This document shows, piece by piece, positions 29,345 to 39,734 of a stretch of DNA of 64,000 bases (positions are counted from its first letter, which is position 1; the number at the start of each line of letters is the position of its first letter). Position numbers and translations under genes: made by a program. Below the pieces are notes generated by a model. It did not search any database. It was not told the origin of the DNA and was given only the letters and a program-made list of their open reading frames with translations. Origin of the DNA: Tranzscheliella williamsii (lineage: Eukaryota > Basidiomycota > Ustilaginomycetes > Ustilaginales > Ustilaginaceae); contig JALBYF010000002.1 in NCBI GenBank assembly GCA_023212725.1, positions 62,001 through 126,000 of the forward strand. The letters are read 5' to 3'.

Positions 29345-30820
29345 ATGAACGCCAGCTCAGTGACAACGTTCCCCGGGATCTTCAACTCCAGTGTCACGCC
29401 TGCTGGCCTGCCCTGGGACACGTACAGTGAGTGGAGCACGAGTGGCTAGCCGGCTCCAAGTGTGGGTTGCGGTATTGACGCCCCAATGCGCTTCGATTGC
29501 GCTGCGGGTTTGCGCTAGACTACTGCAACTCTCCGCACGTCAATGCACGCCACTATGAGCGGCCGGCGGAGGCAGAGGGTGCGCAGCTTGTCTTCGTGAA
29601 TGTTGTCCAGCGGCACCACAAGCGGACGCCGGACAATCTGTACCCGAATGAGAACGTTTTCAACCCGGCCGCGGGGTGGGACTGCTCGGACTACCGGCAG
29701 ATCAGCTACGGAAAGGGCATTGGGGAGGAGGCGCGACTGGCGACACACGGCATCTACCGGGAGATCGAGAACCCGGGGTGGCATCCGCTTGCCAGCCTGA
29801 TATGGAACGGGACGTGCGATGCGGGCATGCTGACAGCGGCGGGACTGCGCGACTCGATCCAGCACGGCCGCGACTTCTGGTCGGTCTACGGGCCGGGCGG
29901 GCGCAATGCGCTCCTTACGGGCGTCAATAAGCGTGAGGTGTATGTGCGCACCTCGAACTCGGACCGGACGTATCAGGTTGCGGGGGGCCTGCTGGCCGGG
30001 ATGGGCGTGGTGGATGCGTTCCCCGTTCATACGGTGCCGGCCAACATCGACGGCATCGTGCCCAGCTACAGCTGTGCGTACGCTGACGACTTCCGCAGCA
30101 AAGCGCAGAAGCAGCGCGCTTGGACCGACCATCTCAATGCCACCGCGGGCGTCTTCGACCAGCTCAACCGCGTTGTGGCCACCGCCGATCAGCCCGCCTG
30201 GAACTCGTGGATCGACCACCACTTCGACGCGCTTGCGTCGCGCCAGTGCCATGGCCACCCGCTCCCACGCAACCCGGCGACGGGAGCAGCCATCACGCAG
30301 ACGCTCGCCAATCAGGCGTACAACCAGGGCCACTGGGAGTATGATTACATCTGGAACTCGGCCGCGCCCGCCGACGACTACGTCAGGTACGGCTTTGGCG
30401 TCTTTGTCCACGAGCTCGCGCGCAACCTCGCGCGCGTCCGCGCGGCCGCCGAACCGCTCAAGCTCAAGTGGTACGTCGGTCACGACGGCACCATGGTCCG
30501 CCTCTTCAAGACCCTCGCCCAGCCCGCGCCGTTCCGCTGGCCCGCCATGGGCTCCGAAATCGTCATCGAAGTCTACCGCAAGCGCGGAGCGTTCTTCGTC
30601 CGCATCCTCCAGAACGGCAGCACCATGCGCACCACCGCCCCCGCCCTCGCCTCCGCCCCCGACGGCCGCATCGTCTGGGTAAGTCGCCCCGCTCCCGTCG
30701 TCCCCGCCCAGACCGCTGACCTGACCTCCCCTCCCGCAGACGCCCCTCGACCAGGTCATCGCGTACCTCGAATCGCGCGTGCCCGCCGATCTCTACTCCA
30801 AGTGTGTCAACGGAGAGTGA
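29345..30820 (+). CDS. Histidine acid phosphatase family protein
   Basis: Exons 29345-29426, 29519-30678 and 30740-30820 are joined by introns of 92 and 61 bases, giving 440 residues. The first join reads PWDTYNYCNSPHVNARHY, the typical start of this fungal group. Near residue 57 the catalytic motif is QRHHKRTP, where classical members have RHGxRxP. The proton-donor motif is WYVGHDGTM near residue 348. Four or more cysteines would allow the family disulfides. The model has no clear signal peptide, which is odd for a family that is usually secreted or vacuolar, so the 5' end may be wrong. The enzyme should hydrolyse phosphomonoesters. Confidence 0.85.
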
Positions 30821-31936
30821 ATGTGCAAGCGCTCGCCATCGTCCCCTATCCTGTCACCGTCCGTGCCGATCCTCATGCGCATTTTCGGCGGTTGTTTAGG
30901 GCATCCGCAGCGCACGCATGCCAGTCTCCCCGCTCTGCCGCCCGATGTGAGCTGTTGTCCACGCCGCCACGCTTCCTCAGGCATTGGCTGGCAGCGACGC
31001 CCTCGCGCAAGCGATACTAGGAAGAGAAATGGTTCGTAGATCACTCCCCTTCTCCAGAAGACGGCCTTGATGATGGGGCTGCATGGCCAGTCTCGTCTCA
31101 ACGTCGTGCGTGGGCTGCCCGGCCAGTTTCAAGGTGGAGGTGCTAGAGTCGTTATTGGCGGTATCAAGAGACAGACTAAAGGTCCTAAGCGCCGACTTAT
31201 CCGGTGCAGGGTCATGAAGGTATTTCGCTCCGGCGACCGGGGTCCCCACCGCAGCCCTTGCCGGTCTCATGTTGCACTCCAGCTGTCGAGTTCACACGGT
31301 TCTCAGGCTCCACCACTGCTACTTACTCGCACGGTCATTCATGGACCCGAGACACATATGAATCTTCATTTGCCTATCAACTTAGACCGTGAGACGTGGG
31401 AACATGAAGGATCCCACGCTTTCATTCATCCCGCTCGATGAGGCGCGGAAGGGAAGCCTTGTGGGGTGTTTCGATGCGCTGCGCAGGTTTGGCGGGGGGT
31501 CGCTTGTTGCCACCGCTGGCGGTCCGGCAACCTACAGCGTCCAACTCGCGGCGCATCGACCAGGTCTTGATGCATTTTCACACGAGCCGCAGCTCATCTG
31601 TCACGCCGTCATGGGTTATTACGGTCCGTATGGGCGCAGAAAGTACCGTGTCGCGTGTCGCCATGAGTCGGCGCGACTTTGCGTGGAGACTTTTCAGCCG
31701 ATTCTAGTGCGACTGTCACGGCGAGGCAATGCGAACACAGCGAGTGCTCGAGGGTATAAAGTAGCGTCGCTACCGGGCTGACGGCCCAACCTTGCCGCAT
31801 CTCCCCAGTCCTGCCCCATCTCACTGCTCACCGCTCATCTAGCTCGAAGAATCGTAAGCGGCCATGGCTGGGTTGTGGCACTGATTACTCGCGACCCATT
31901 TTCACTGACATGCCCGCATTCTGCCTTGCACAGACT
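30821..31936. other. Intergenic region upstream of the small secreted peptide
   Basis: There is no convincing gene. The ORFs at 31067-31441 and 31389-31781 have no bias or motif. A TATAAA box is at 31755-31760, upstream of the secreted-peptide gene. Confidence 0.55.
31755..31760 (+). promoter_or_regulatory. TATA box of the small secreted peptide gene
   Basis: TATAAA stands in a GC-rich setting 177 bases before the ATG at 31937. The leader after it is pyrimidine-rich. Such a clear TATA box is typical of strongly or conditionally expressed fungal genes. Confidence 0.5.
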
Positions 31937-32230
31937 ATGCAGTTCTTTTCTTTCTCTGTTGCCGTCTTCGCCGTCTGCCTGGCTGCACCTGTGTTGGCGG
32001 CTCCCGCTCCCGAGGGCCTGCATGGCTCGGTGGAAACCGACGCGCTCGCCAAGCGATCCCCGGGCGCTGACCTGGCATTCCAGCCGCACCCAGCCTCGGA
32101 CCCGGCTTTCCAGCCACACCCCTCCGACCCGAACAGGGATGCTCGCTGGTACGCCCCCTGGATGGGCTCCGTGATGCCGCCTCCGGACCCGGGCCACCCC
32201 GCTCACCGTGGCGCCGCTAAAGCCGCTTGA
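31937..32230 (+). CDS. Small secreted peptide precursor with Kex2-type site
   Basis: The 97-residue product begins with a good signal peptide (MQFFSFSVAVFAVCLAAPVLAA). A short propeptide then ends in a dibasic LAKR near residue 40, a typical Kex2 site. The predicted mature peptide starts SPGADLAFQPHP and contains AFQPHP twice, ten residues apart. It then has RWYAPWMG and a Pro-rich tail. It has only one cysteine, inside the signal peptide. The layout is that of processed secreted peptides such as small effectors or signalling peptides. There is no CaaX end, so it is not a lipid-modified basidiomycete pheromone. I do not recognise the family. Confidence 0.7.
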   Translation: MQFFSFSVAVFAVCLAAPVLAAPAPEGLHGSVETDALAKRSPGADLAFQPHPASDPAFQPHPSDPNRDARWYAPWMGSVMPPPDPGHPAHRGAAKAA

Positions 32231-32570
32231 TGCACTCGACGACAGCGCCAAAGCCCCATCCGCGGCCTTGGCACTGACAAGCGGCACCACGCTCCGGTCC
32301 ACAATCGAGGCCACCGCTTCACGTTTCCACTTCGCCTGTTGCGCTCTGCGAGCCCAGCCCCTATTTGATCACATCCGCATCCGTAGTTTTCACCGACGTA
32401 GTATGATCGTCATTTGCCGATCGAACTTGTGTGCTGGCTGTAGTAAGCTATCAGAGGCCCGTGGATGAGAGGAGGGTGCCGGTCTCAAGGTCAAAAGGTA
32501 GCAGCTGCGGGGCGTGTCTGAGACGGAGTGTCCGTGATTGCGGGGGGGGAAGGTGCGGGAAGGCGGGGTT
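32231..32570. other. Convergent 3' flanks
   Basis: The region lies between the secreted peptide (+) and the amino acid transporter (-). Nothing else was seen. Confidence 0.5.
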
Positions 32571-34091
32571 CTATGGAGTGTGCGGGCGCGGGGGGCGCAA
32601 CGAGGCGGGCGCGGGCGCGTGGACGAGCTTGACGATGTTGGCGGCGAGCGCGACGACGAGGACGAGCGCGCCCCAGGCGGCGAGCGCGCGCGCTGCGCGG
32701 CGGAGGCGCGAGTTGGGCTCGTCGGCAAACAGCGACGCATACAGGACGCCGGGAAGGATGAAGCTGATGGTGGTGCTCCCCACCGAGCCGACGAAGCCGA
32801 GCACGATCGACAAGTCGTCCACCAGCAGACTGACTACGAACGACGTGGAGAGAATGCCCGCCGTCATCAAGCACCACTTGCCCAGCGGGATCTCGTCGTC
32901 GTCCCATTGCGCATCCCCCGCCGCGACTTCATCCGCTGCATGCACATCCGCATCCTGGTCGTCCATATACGGCTCCAGCGAGTCGCCCGACTCGGAAGCG
33001 TCACCATGCAGCAGCGCCGCCGAGGCAGCCGAATCGAGAATCTGCTGGCGCCGCGCACGCCTGGAAAACACTTTGTCGAGCGAAGCGCGGCAGGGATGCA
33101 CCTGGAGCGGATAGCTGAACAGCGTGAGCACGATGATCGAGACACGTCCGAAGCAGACAAAAAGGCTGGTGCTTGGGTACATGGCGATGATGTTGTCGCC
33201 GACATTGGCACCAAAAGAGAGATAACCAAGCACGCCGACAATGAGGTAGACGCATGCGCCGGTGCCGACCGAGGAGCCGATGGCCGAATTGACTCTGCCT
33301 TGGCGGTTCTGGAAGAGCTCGTTGTAGACTGGGAGCATATTCTGCGCACATGTGAACGCAAACACGAACACGGGGAAGATGCTGATGGTGTGATAGGAGA
33401 GGACTACCATGTGAATCTCGCCTGTGGGCGGAAGACTCGCCTTGGCCTCTGTCGAGAAGCTGTAGTGCAGGACGATGATGACCAGATAGAAGACGGCCAA
33501 GAGGCTCAGATAGCTGGTATGGCGGAGAGAATCGAGGCGGCGGAGGAAGCAGAGCGGGACGAGAAGGATCATGAGAGCCAGGATCCAGAAGCCCCGCTCT
33601 AGAAACAGGGTGGGGATTTCGTGGATATCCTTGTGAAATGCGCGGAAAAAGCTGATGATGACCTGGGGCATAAGCTGGCCACAGATGATCAAGTACGAGA
33701 TGGATACTCCGTAGCATTTGAGCGCGATGGCGAGGTCAAAGTACCAAGCTCCCGCAGGCAGCGTCTGGCTTGCGATGGTGAAGAAGCTGTTCTTCCGGCC
33801 GCCCACCTTGGCTGCGCACCTGGTCAGCAGGTAGAGGCCGAGGGCGGCGGTGCAGCCACAGAACAGAATAAGAAAAATGCCGAGCAGCAAGCCGGTCCAC
33901 TTGAAGGCACCTGGCGTAGCCAACATGCCAGTGCCGATGATGGTGTTGGTGAGGTTGCTGATGCTGGAGAGCAGGCTCGCCTCGCCTTCGCGCTCGATCG
34001 AGGCGGTGGACACGGCTCTATGGGCCCGCCGCCGCCCATGGCGAGGTTGAGGGGGTTGTGATGCATCTTGGGCGTAAGAGACATTCACCAT
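32571..34091 (-). CDS. AVT-type (vacuolar) amino acid transporter, AAAP family
   Basis: This 506-residue single-exon protein has about ten or eleven hydrophobic segments. The first contains SLLSSISNLTNTIIGTGMLA, the unwound-helix signature of the amino acid/auxin permease family. CYGVSISYLIICG and VYNELFQNRQGRVNSAIGSS are also typical. A hydrophilic acidic loop near residues 350-410 separates the last group of helices. Similarity is strongest to the yeast Avt5/6/7 and animal SLC38 branch, which move neutral or acidic amino acids across the vacuole or plasma membrane. I chose the ATG at 34091. The frame runs further upstream without convincing sequence. Confidence 0.85.
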   Translation of the reverse strand: MVNVSYAQDASQPPQPRHGRRRAHRAVSTASIEREGEASLLSSISNLTNTIIGTGMLATPGAFKWTGLLLGIFLILFCGCTAALGLYLLTRCAAKVGGRKNSFFTIASQTLPAGAWYFDLAIALKCYGVSISYLIICGQLMPQVIISFFRAFHKDIHEIPTLFLERGFWILALMILLVPLCFLRRLDSLRHTSYLSLLAVFYLVIIVLHYSFSTEAKASLPPTGEIHMVVLSYHTISIFPVFVFAFTCAQNMLPVYNELFQNRQGRVNSAIGSSVGTGACVYLIVGVLGYLSFGANVGDNIIAMYPSTSLFVCFGRVSIIVLTLFSYPLQVHPCRASLDKVFSRRARRQQILDSAASAALLHGDASESGDSLEPYMDDQDADVHAADEVAAGDAQWDDDEIPLGKWCLMTAGILSTSFVVSLLVDDLSIVLGFVGSVGSTTISFILPGVLYASLFADEPNSRLRRAARALAAWGALVLVVALAANIVKLVHAPAPASLRPPRPHTP

Positions 34092-34528
34092 AACCACCGC
34101 TGTGCCACTGCAGAGCTTGCGCTTGCAGTGGGGAGACGACCGATAGGACCGAGAGGCTATTCCTAGGCCGTGAACAGGGATGATGGTGAAGAGATAACCA
34201 CCTCTCGCCTCATCAAGATCGTCATTAACCGCCGCCAATCCCAAATGCACCGAGAGATAGCCGCTATGCCCCGCGCAGGAGAAAGATAGATCTAACACCA
34301 TCATTGTGATGCTTTGCTCCACACGCCAGATAGCGTATAGACTGGCTGAGTCACAACATCGAGCGCTTTACCTTGTCTTATACTCATCACCACCTGTTTT
34401 CGATGAGAGAGGAAGCGGCCATAGGCATAGCACATGATGCAGAGGCATTTATCGTCTCAGGGCCGTCCCAGCGTCGATGATCTGGATGAAGTGCAGCCAG
34501 CTTGACTGCGTCGATCAGCTCTACAGCC
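34092..34528. other. Divergent promoter region
   Basis: A 437-base interval lies between the transporter (-) and REV1 (+) start codons. No gene was seen. Confidence 0.5.
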
Positions 34529-37500
34529 ATGAAGAAAGAAGACGGTGCCGTCGCAGAATCCAACCCGAGGACCAATGCGTCTGAGCAGCGCAGTCCTGCT
34601 CCAGGCTCAGGAGCCAGTGGCAAGAAACGTAAGGTCCAATGGGCGGATGAACAGGGAGAAGCCCTGATGCCTCATGGTCAGCCAGACCCGCAGGCGCGTG
34701 TGGACCAGCATGGAATGATCATCCAGGATGTTGCCAGCGACTCCACCAGCGGTCCTGGCGGTACAGCCTCTAAGAGCACTGATGGACAGTACCTCGCTTC
34801 CGACATCTACAATCCAATTGAATACGGCGACTTCCGTTCCTACATGCAACACAAGCGAGCCAAACTCAAGGTTCAAGAGGCATCCCTCCTGGAAGAGGAA
34901 GAGGAGCTTCTCAAAGTGGCAACGCACGAAGATGCTGCAGGGGTAGCGACCGATGCCGAACTCGAAGCAATGGGCGGCAAACGCTCCGATGCACTCAAGG
35001 GCTGTTGCATCTACATCAACGGCCAAACGCATCCGCCCTACAGCGAGCTGCGTCGCCTCCTTGTTCTTCATGGCGGTGATCTGATGGCCTACCTCGACCA
35101 GAAAACGCCAGTCACCCATATCGTTGCCTCCAACCTGACTCCCAAAAAGCGCATTGAGTTCAAAGACTACAAGGTCGTCCTCCCGGGCTGGATCCTCGAG
35201 AGCATAGAGCTCGGCCGCAAGGCAGATTGGCGAAAATGGCGCTGTGATGCCATCACCGGCTCGAATGCTCATACTTCGGCTGGCATGATTGCTAAGTCGG
35301 ACAGTGCTGCCTCCCAACGGGTCCACAGTCTGGGCCAGTGGCGCAACCTGAATAATACCGCCAAGCTGCCACCGCAATTGCCTCGAATCGGCTTGGAGGA
35401 TGAAGAAACCCCGTGGGGGAAGCCCACCAACCAAACCACACTGCTGCACCGCTTCGCTGCCTCTAAACCGTTTTCCAAACTGTCAAAACGAACGGAGGAG
35501 CCGCCTTCTACCCCAAGCCCAAATAACACAGTCCACGCCCGTGAGCAAGCGTCTGTGCCGCCTATTGCCGAGAGCCACGAGTCTGTGGTCCGGAGCAGGC
35601 CTGCGATGGAAGCCACAAAGTCGGTCCGCTTTTCTGAGCAACGCCCGTCAGCTGCCCCTGCCGAGAGTGAGCTCAAAACCGCAATGCAGACAATTGCCAG
35701 CGGCACACGCGATGCGAACATTGTCAAGGGACAAGGCGCAGCTTCGACGCCCCCAAGAAGGTCGATTGAAAGCAGAACTGATGAATCATCGGATGAGAAG
35801 GAACCTATCACACCCACCAAGCCACCTGAAAAGGTGGACTACAGCATCGGCACGGATCCAGGTTCCAAGCGTGCAGCCATCGCAGCGGGGAGGTTGTTTT
35901 ATGCCTCGCACCCGTCCAATACGCACGCTGCCCGGCTCCTGGCTAGTCCCAGCTGGAGGGAACGAAATACCGCCACCAGCGAAGGCTTCTTGGCCGGTTA
36001 CTTTGCCAAGTCGCGTCTACACCATCTAAGCACATGGAAGACCAGTCTCCAGGATATGGTTAGCTCTGCCCTTCGCGAGGCAGGCCGTCCGCTGGGAAGC
36101 AGCGAGCTGCCCAAAGGGGTAAGGCGTGTCATTATGCACATTGACTTTGACAGTTTCTTTGTCGCCGTGGGACTCAAAAAGCGTCCAGACCTAATCGACA
36201 AGCCTGTTGTCGTCTGTCACGGTACTGCTACCGGCCTGCCCTCCGCAAACGCTGACGACGAGCGCAAGCTGGCGGATAACCAGTCATCCAGCACCTCGGA
36301 GATCGCCTCCTGCAGCTACAAAGCTAGGGAATTTGGCATCCGTAATGGCATGGGGCTGGGTCAGGCCAAGCGACTGTGTCCTAACGTGGAGACGATACCA
36401 TACGATTTTGATGCTTATAACAGCATCAGCCTTATTTTCTATGCATTCCTTTTGGAGCATTGCGACGCCCTACAAGCCGTCTCTGTCGACGAAGCCTTGA
36501 TCGACGTCAGCCTCCTGCTGCAAAATATGCGCCAAGGCGAATCTTGTTCCGGCTCCGTTTATGACAAGTATCGTGGCCACGTAAACTCTCAAGGAGAGAA
36601 TTGGACGGAAGAAAAGCAGTTGGCCGAGGCCTTTCGTGACGAGATCCGGGAACGCTGCGGCTGCGAAGCCAGCATCGGTATTGGCTCCAACATCCTTCTC
36701 GCTCGACTAGCCACGCGGAAAGCGAAACCGGCCGGTTCCTTCCACCTAACGGATGATGCCAAGCAGGCGTTCCTAGATGAGTTGGACGTGGATGATCTCC
36801 ATGGCATAGGCTGGAGCTTGCGTGAACGGATTCGTGAAATGTTTGGAACCATCAGCATCGGCGCTATCCTTAGCGAAACAAATGAGCGGAGACTCATCAC
36901 AGAGTTTGGGCCGAAAAAGGGCAAAATGATTTGGGACAAGATGCATGGCATAGACGCAGATCGACTGGAGGGTAACAAGCTTCGGCAGTCTGTCGGTTCC
37001 CACGTCAATTACGGCATTCGATTTCTCACCGAGGATGAAGCGGAGGCCTTTGTTCAAGGTATGTGCGAAGAGGTATCACAGCGGGCCAGGGCCGTCAAGT
37101 TACGAGGCAGACAAGTATCTGTTCAAGTCATGATCCGCGCCAAAGACGCTCCCATCGAAGCTCCCAAATTTCTGGGCCACGGCGTGTGCGATACACATCA
37201 TCGAAGCGTCCAGGTGAGTGGCCCTGGGGGCGTTGCCATTGACGACAGCACGCGTATCAAAGCTGCTGCATGGCCCCTTATCCGTGATCTGAAAGCAGAC
37301 CCGAAGGAGCTGCGCGGCATTGCGATCAGTCTGAACAAGTTGGAACCGGCGGAAGGGAATCCCTTCTCTCCCGCAAAGCCCAGAGCAGGTCAGTCTGTAT
37401 TGAATTTCAATACAGCCAAGACAAGATCCGCCCAAGCACTGCGTTCCGAAATGCAAGCTACCGAGTTGACGAATGAAGGCCGGCACGACGAGAGCGATGG

Positions 37501-39046
37501 AGAACAGCTTGATGAAGTTGGTCTGCCGCTGCCTGCATCGCTGGAGAAAGGGCCGGACGCTGCCACGCCACGCCGCCCCGGGGACCAGACCAGACTTTCT
37601 CCTGCTCGTGGCCAATTACAGCTGCCCTCTCCGACTCAGCTCATGTTACCGTCGAAGTCGCAGATTGATCCAGATGTCTTCAATGCTTTGCCGCTTCACT
37701 ATCGACAGCAGATGGAAGCCAAGTATGGCGCTGAAGCTGTTCAGCGTTTGCGGTCAGAGAGCCCCGGGCTCAACACACATTCGCGGATGACGTCGCAATC
37801 GACAGTGGCAAGCCAGCAAGCATCGCAGTCTCGGCCGCGAGTATTACCTCGTTCGACCCCCACAACACCTCAAAAGGCAAAGGCGGTCCCCTCTCCAGCC
37901 CAGGCTGCGGCGCTGGCACTTCCCTCGGCTTCACAGATCGACCCGTCGGTACTTGCAGAGCTGCCGGCCTCGATCAGAAAGGAGATCGAGCGACAGATGG
38001 GGGCTAGGGAAGCGAGCTGGCCAGCCTCGGCCAGCTCTTCAGCGAACAGTACGCCGACCAAATTGCACAAAAGGAGCGAAACCACGCTGGCGGGCTTCTT
38101 GTTGAATGAGCACCATCTAGGTGACCGCCGCACAAAGTTGCTTCGATCGGTATCGGAATCGCCTACTAAGCGACGTATCGTCAACAAGCTTGTCCATGGC
38201 GGCTACACTGCACCGGACCAACCTGTGGTGGATCGAGATGCGATCCTGGCCATCGACCCGAGCAAGATCTCCCTGACCGAGTTGGCGGACTTGGGGATCG
38301 ACGCCGACGTTTTCCAGGCTCTGCCTGTGGAGCTGCAGCGCGAAACGTTCCGGCATCATTCTGAGCAGCGCAAGTCGGAGCAGGCGCGCTTCAAGGCTGG
38401 CAAGACCAACGCGTTCGAAGAGGTGGGCATGGCTGAGCAGCGGCGCAGAGCAACGATCCGAGCTGCTGCTGCCGAGGTGTCGGCGCAAAGACAGATCGAG
38501 CGGAGGCTGCACGTGAAGCCAGTAGGCGAGGGCAAGGCCAAGCGAAGCGGTTCGCGGCAACACGCGGGAGACGAGGCGGTTTATGTCGACGACGAAGAAG
38601 CGAAGCTGAATCCGCCTATATACTTGGTAGCCCAGCCGCGCTGGCGTAGGCCCAAGGCTTCGTCGCACATCTTTCCGGTCGCCAGCGGGGCGCGGGCCGA
38701 CGGCAGGCCTTCGATTCGCGGCCTGACAAGCATGTGCGAGGTCAAGCAGCTGATCGAGCAGTGGGTCGCGGCGTTCGCCAAGCGCGGGCCGCGCGAGGGC
38801 GACGTCGACCGGATCCGCGACTATCTGGTCCAGCTGGTGCGCGCGTCGCCGAGCCGCATCGAGAACGCAGAGGAAGCCGGCGCGCTGATCCGCTGGATCC
38901 AGTACCACCTCGCCCTGCCGCCGCCAAACGAAACCCCCCCGGTACCCACCACGGCATCTCAGTGGCAAGCCGCCATCCACCGCATCACGCAGCATGTGCA
39001 GGCAGCCGCCAGCGATGTCTTCGACGGAGCCGAACTGAGCCTGTGA
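34529..39046 (+). CDS. REV1: DNA repair protein REV1 (Y-family translesion polymerase)
   Basis: The gene encodes 1505 residues in one exon. A BRCT domain lies near 154-238 (GCCIYING ... VVLPGWILES). The polymerase core starts near 537 with HIDFDSFFVAVGLKKRP, which has the first metal-binding Asp, and continues with SVDEALIDVS near 652, the Asp-Glu pair. Three ubiquitin-binding-motif-like segments follow: QIDPDVFNALP near 1044, QIDPSVLAELP near 1135 and GIDADVFQALP near 1256. The C-terminal domain, near 1401-1460, begins MCEVKQLIEQWV and in other organisms binds Rev7 and other polymerases. The protein inserts dCMP opposite abasic sites and scaffolds translesion synthesis. It is long for the family because of disordered linkers. 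Confidence 0.95.
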   Translation: MKKEDGAVAESNPRTNASEQRSPAPGSGASGKKRKVQWADEQGEALMPHGQPDPQARVDQHGMIIQDVASDSTSGPGGTASKSTDGQYLASDIYNPIEYGDFRSYMQHKRAKLKVQEASLLEEEEELLKVATHEDAAGVATDAELEAMGGKRSDALKGCCIYINGQTHPPYSELRRLLVLHGGDLMAYLDQKTPVTHIVASNLTPKKRIEFKDYKVVLPGWILESIELGRKADWRKWRCDAITGSNAHTSAGMIAKSDSAASQRVHSLGQWRNLNNTAKLPPQLPRIGLEDEETPWGKPTNQTTLLHRFAASKPFSKLSKRTEEPPSTPSPNNTVHAREQASVPPIAESHESVVRSRPAMEATKSVRFSEQRPSAAPAESELKTAMQTIASGTRDANIVKGQGAASTPPRRSIESRTDESSDEKEPITPTKPPEKVDYSIGTDPGSKRAAIAAGRLFYASHPSNTHAARLLASPSWRERNTATSEGFLAGYFAKSRLHHLSTWKTSLQDMVSSALREAGRPLGSSELPKGVRRVIMHIDFDSFFVAVGLKKRPDLIDKPVVVCHGTATGLPSANADDERKLADNQSSSTSEIASCSYKAREFGIRNGMGLGQAKRLCPNVETIPYDFDAYNSISLIFYAFLLEHCDALQAVSVDEALIDVSLLLQNMRQGESCSGSVYDKYRGHVNSQGENWTEEKQLAEAFRDEIRERCGCEASIGIGSNILLARLATRKAKPAGSFHLTDDAKQAFLDELDVDDLHGIGWSLRERIREMFGTISIGAILSETNERRLITEFGPKKGKMIWDKMHGIDADRLEGNKLRQSVGSHVNYGIRFLTEDEAEAFVQGMCEEVSQRARAVKLRGRQVSVQVMIRAKDAPIEAPKFLGHGVCDTHHRSVQVSGPGGVAIDDSTRIKAAAWPLIRDLKADPKELRGIAISLNKLEPAEGNPFSPAKPRAGQSVLNFNTAKTRSAQALRSEMQATELTNEGRHDESDGEQLDEVGLPLPASLEKGPDAATPRRPGDQTRLSPARGQLQLPSPTQLMLPSKSQIDPDVFNALPLHYRQQMEAKYGAEAVQRLRSESPGLNTHSRMTSQSTVASQQASQSRPRVLPRSTPTTPQKAKAVPSPAQAAALALPSASQIDPSVLAELPASIRKEIERQMGAREASWPASASSSANSTPTKLHKRSETTLAGFLLNEHHLGDRRTKLLRSVSESPTKRRIVNKLVHGGYTAPDQPVVDRDAILAIDPSKISLTELADLGIDADVFQALPVELQRETFRHHSEQRKSEQARFKAGKTNAFEEVGMAEQRRRATIRAAAAEVSAQRQIERRLHVKPVGEGKAKRSGSRQHAGDEAVYVDDEEAKLNPPIYLVAQPRWRRPKASSHIFPVASGARADGRPSIRGLTSMCEVKQLIEQWVAAFAKRGPREGDVDRIRDYLVQLVRASPSRIENAEEAGALIRWIQYHLALPPPNETPPVPTTASQWQAAIHRITQHVQAAASDVFDGAELSL

Positions 39047-39734
39047 GTTGCGCCACGGGAAACGCCCCCGCACAGGAACGCGTCGACGGCCACGACGCGC
39101 CGCACTAAAGGTGCGAGACACGTGCCGTCAACATTGCCGCGTAAAGCGGACTCCGTTCAAATGTACACTATTCAATTCGCCGCCTACTTAGCTCCCGCGA
39201 ATGCACGTGCTAAAGTGCGGGCAACCACCGCTGCGCATCCTTCTCGCCCGAAACACATGCTGTGACTTTATACCGGAGCAAGCTCTTTCGTACGTAGCAC
39301 GCAAAACAGCACGGCGACGTATACGGCATGGGGTAATTGGGTAGTATACTAGAGGTGAGCTAAAAGGCACACGTAATTGTTCATGGAGGAAAGAAATAGA
39401 GCGAGAGTGGCGACGGAAGGATCTGTGGGAAAAACGACAGGAGAAAGAGGATGAGCTTTAAGTTCTTTCGTGCAATTGGCGGGAAAAGTGGAGGGAAAAG
39501 AAGGACAAAAAAGAGGCCGAAAGGGAACTGACGTAGGCTGTTAAATCAGCGGCCACACCCCACGAAGTCGGTGCATCGGGCATCCCATCGGGACGGAATC
39601 CCTGCGCCTAGTAAGGCTGGCCTGTGGATACGTGTGCAGGCCCAAAGGAGGGCTTGGAGGGGCAACGGGGGGAGGTCAATGGCGCGGGGATGAGTTGCAT
39701 ACCTTGTGGAAGCGGGTGGGGGGGAGTAGTGGCT
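39047..39734. other. Convergent intergenic region
   Basis: The region lies between REV1 (+) and the 134-residue secreted protein (-). From about 39380 it is purine-rich on the + strand, so the minus strand is pyrimidine-rich. No gene was seen. Confidence 0.5.

Noticed and set aside
31067..31781. Two + strand ORFs between the phosphatase and the secreted peptide
   Set aside because: They show no bias and no motif, and the second runs across the TATA box of the secreted-peptide gene.
31937..32230. Lipid-modified mating pheromone
   Set aside because: The C-terminus lacks a CaaX box and the precursor has a classical signal peptide, unlike basidiomycete pheromones.
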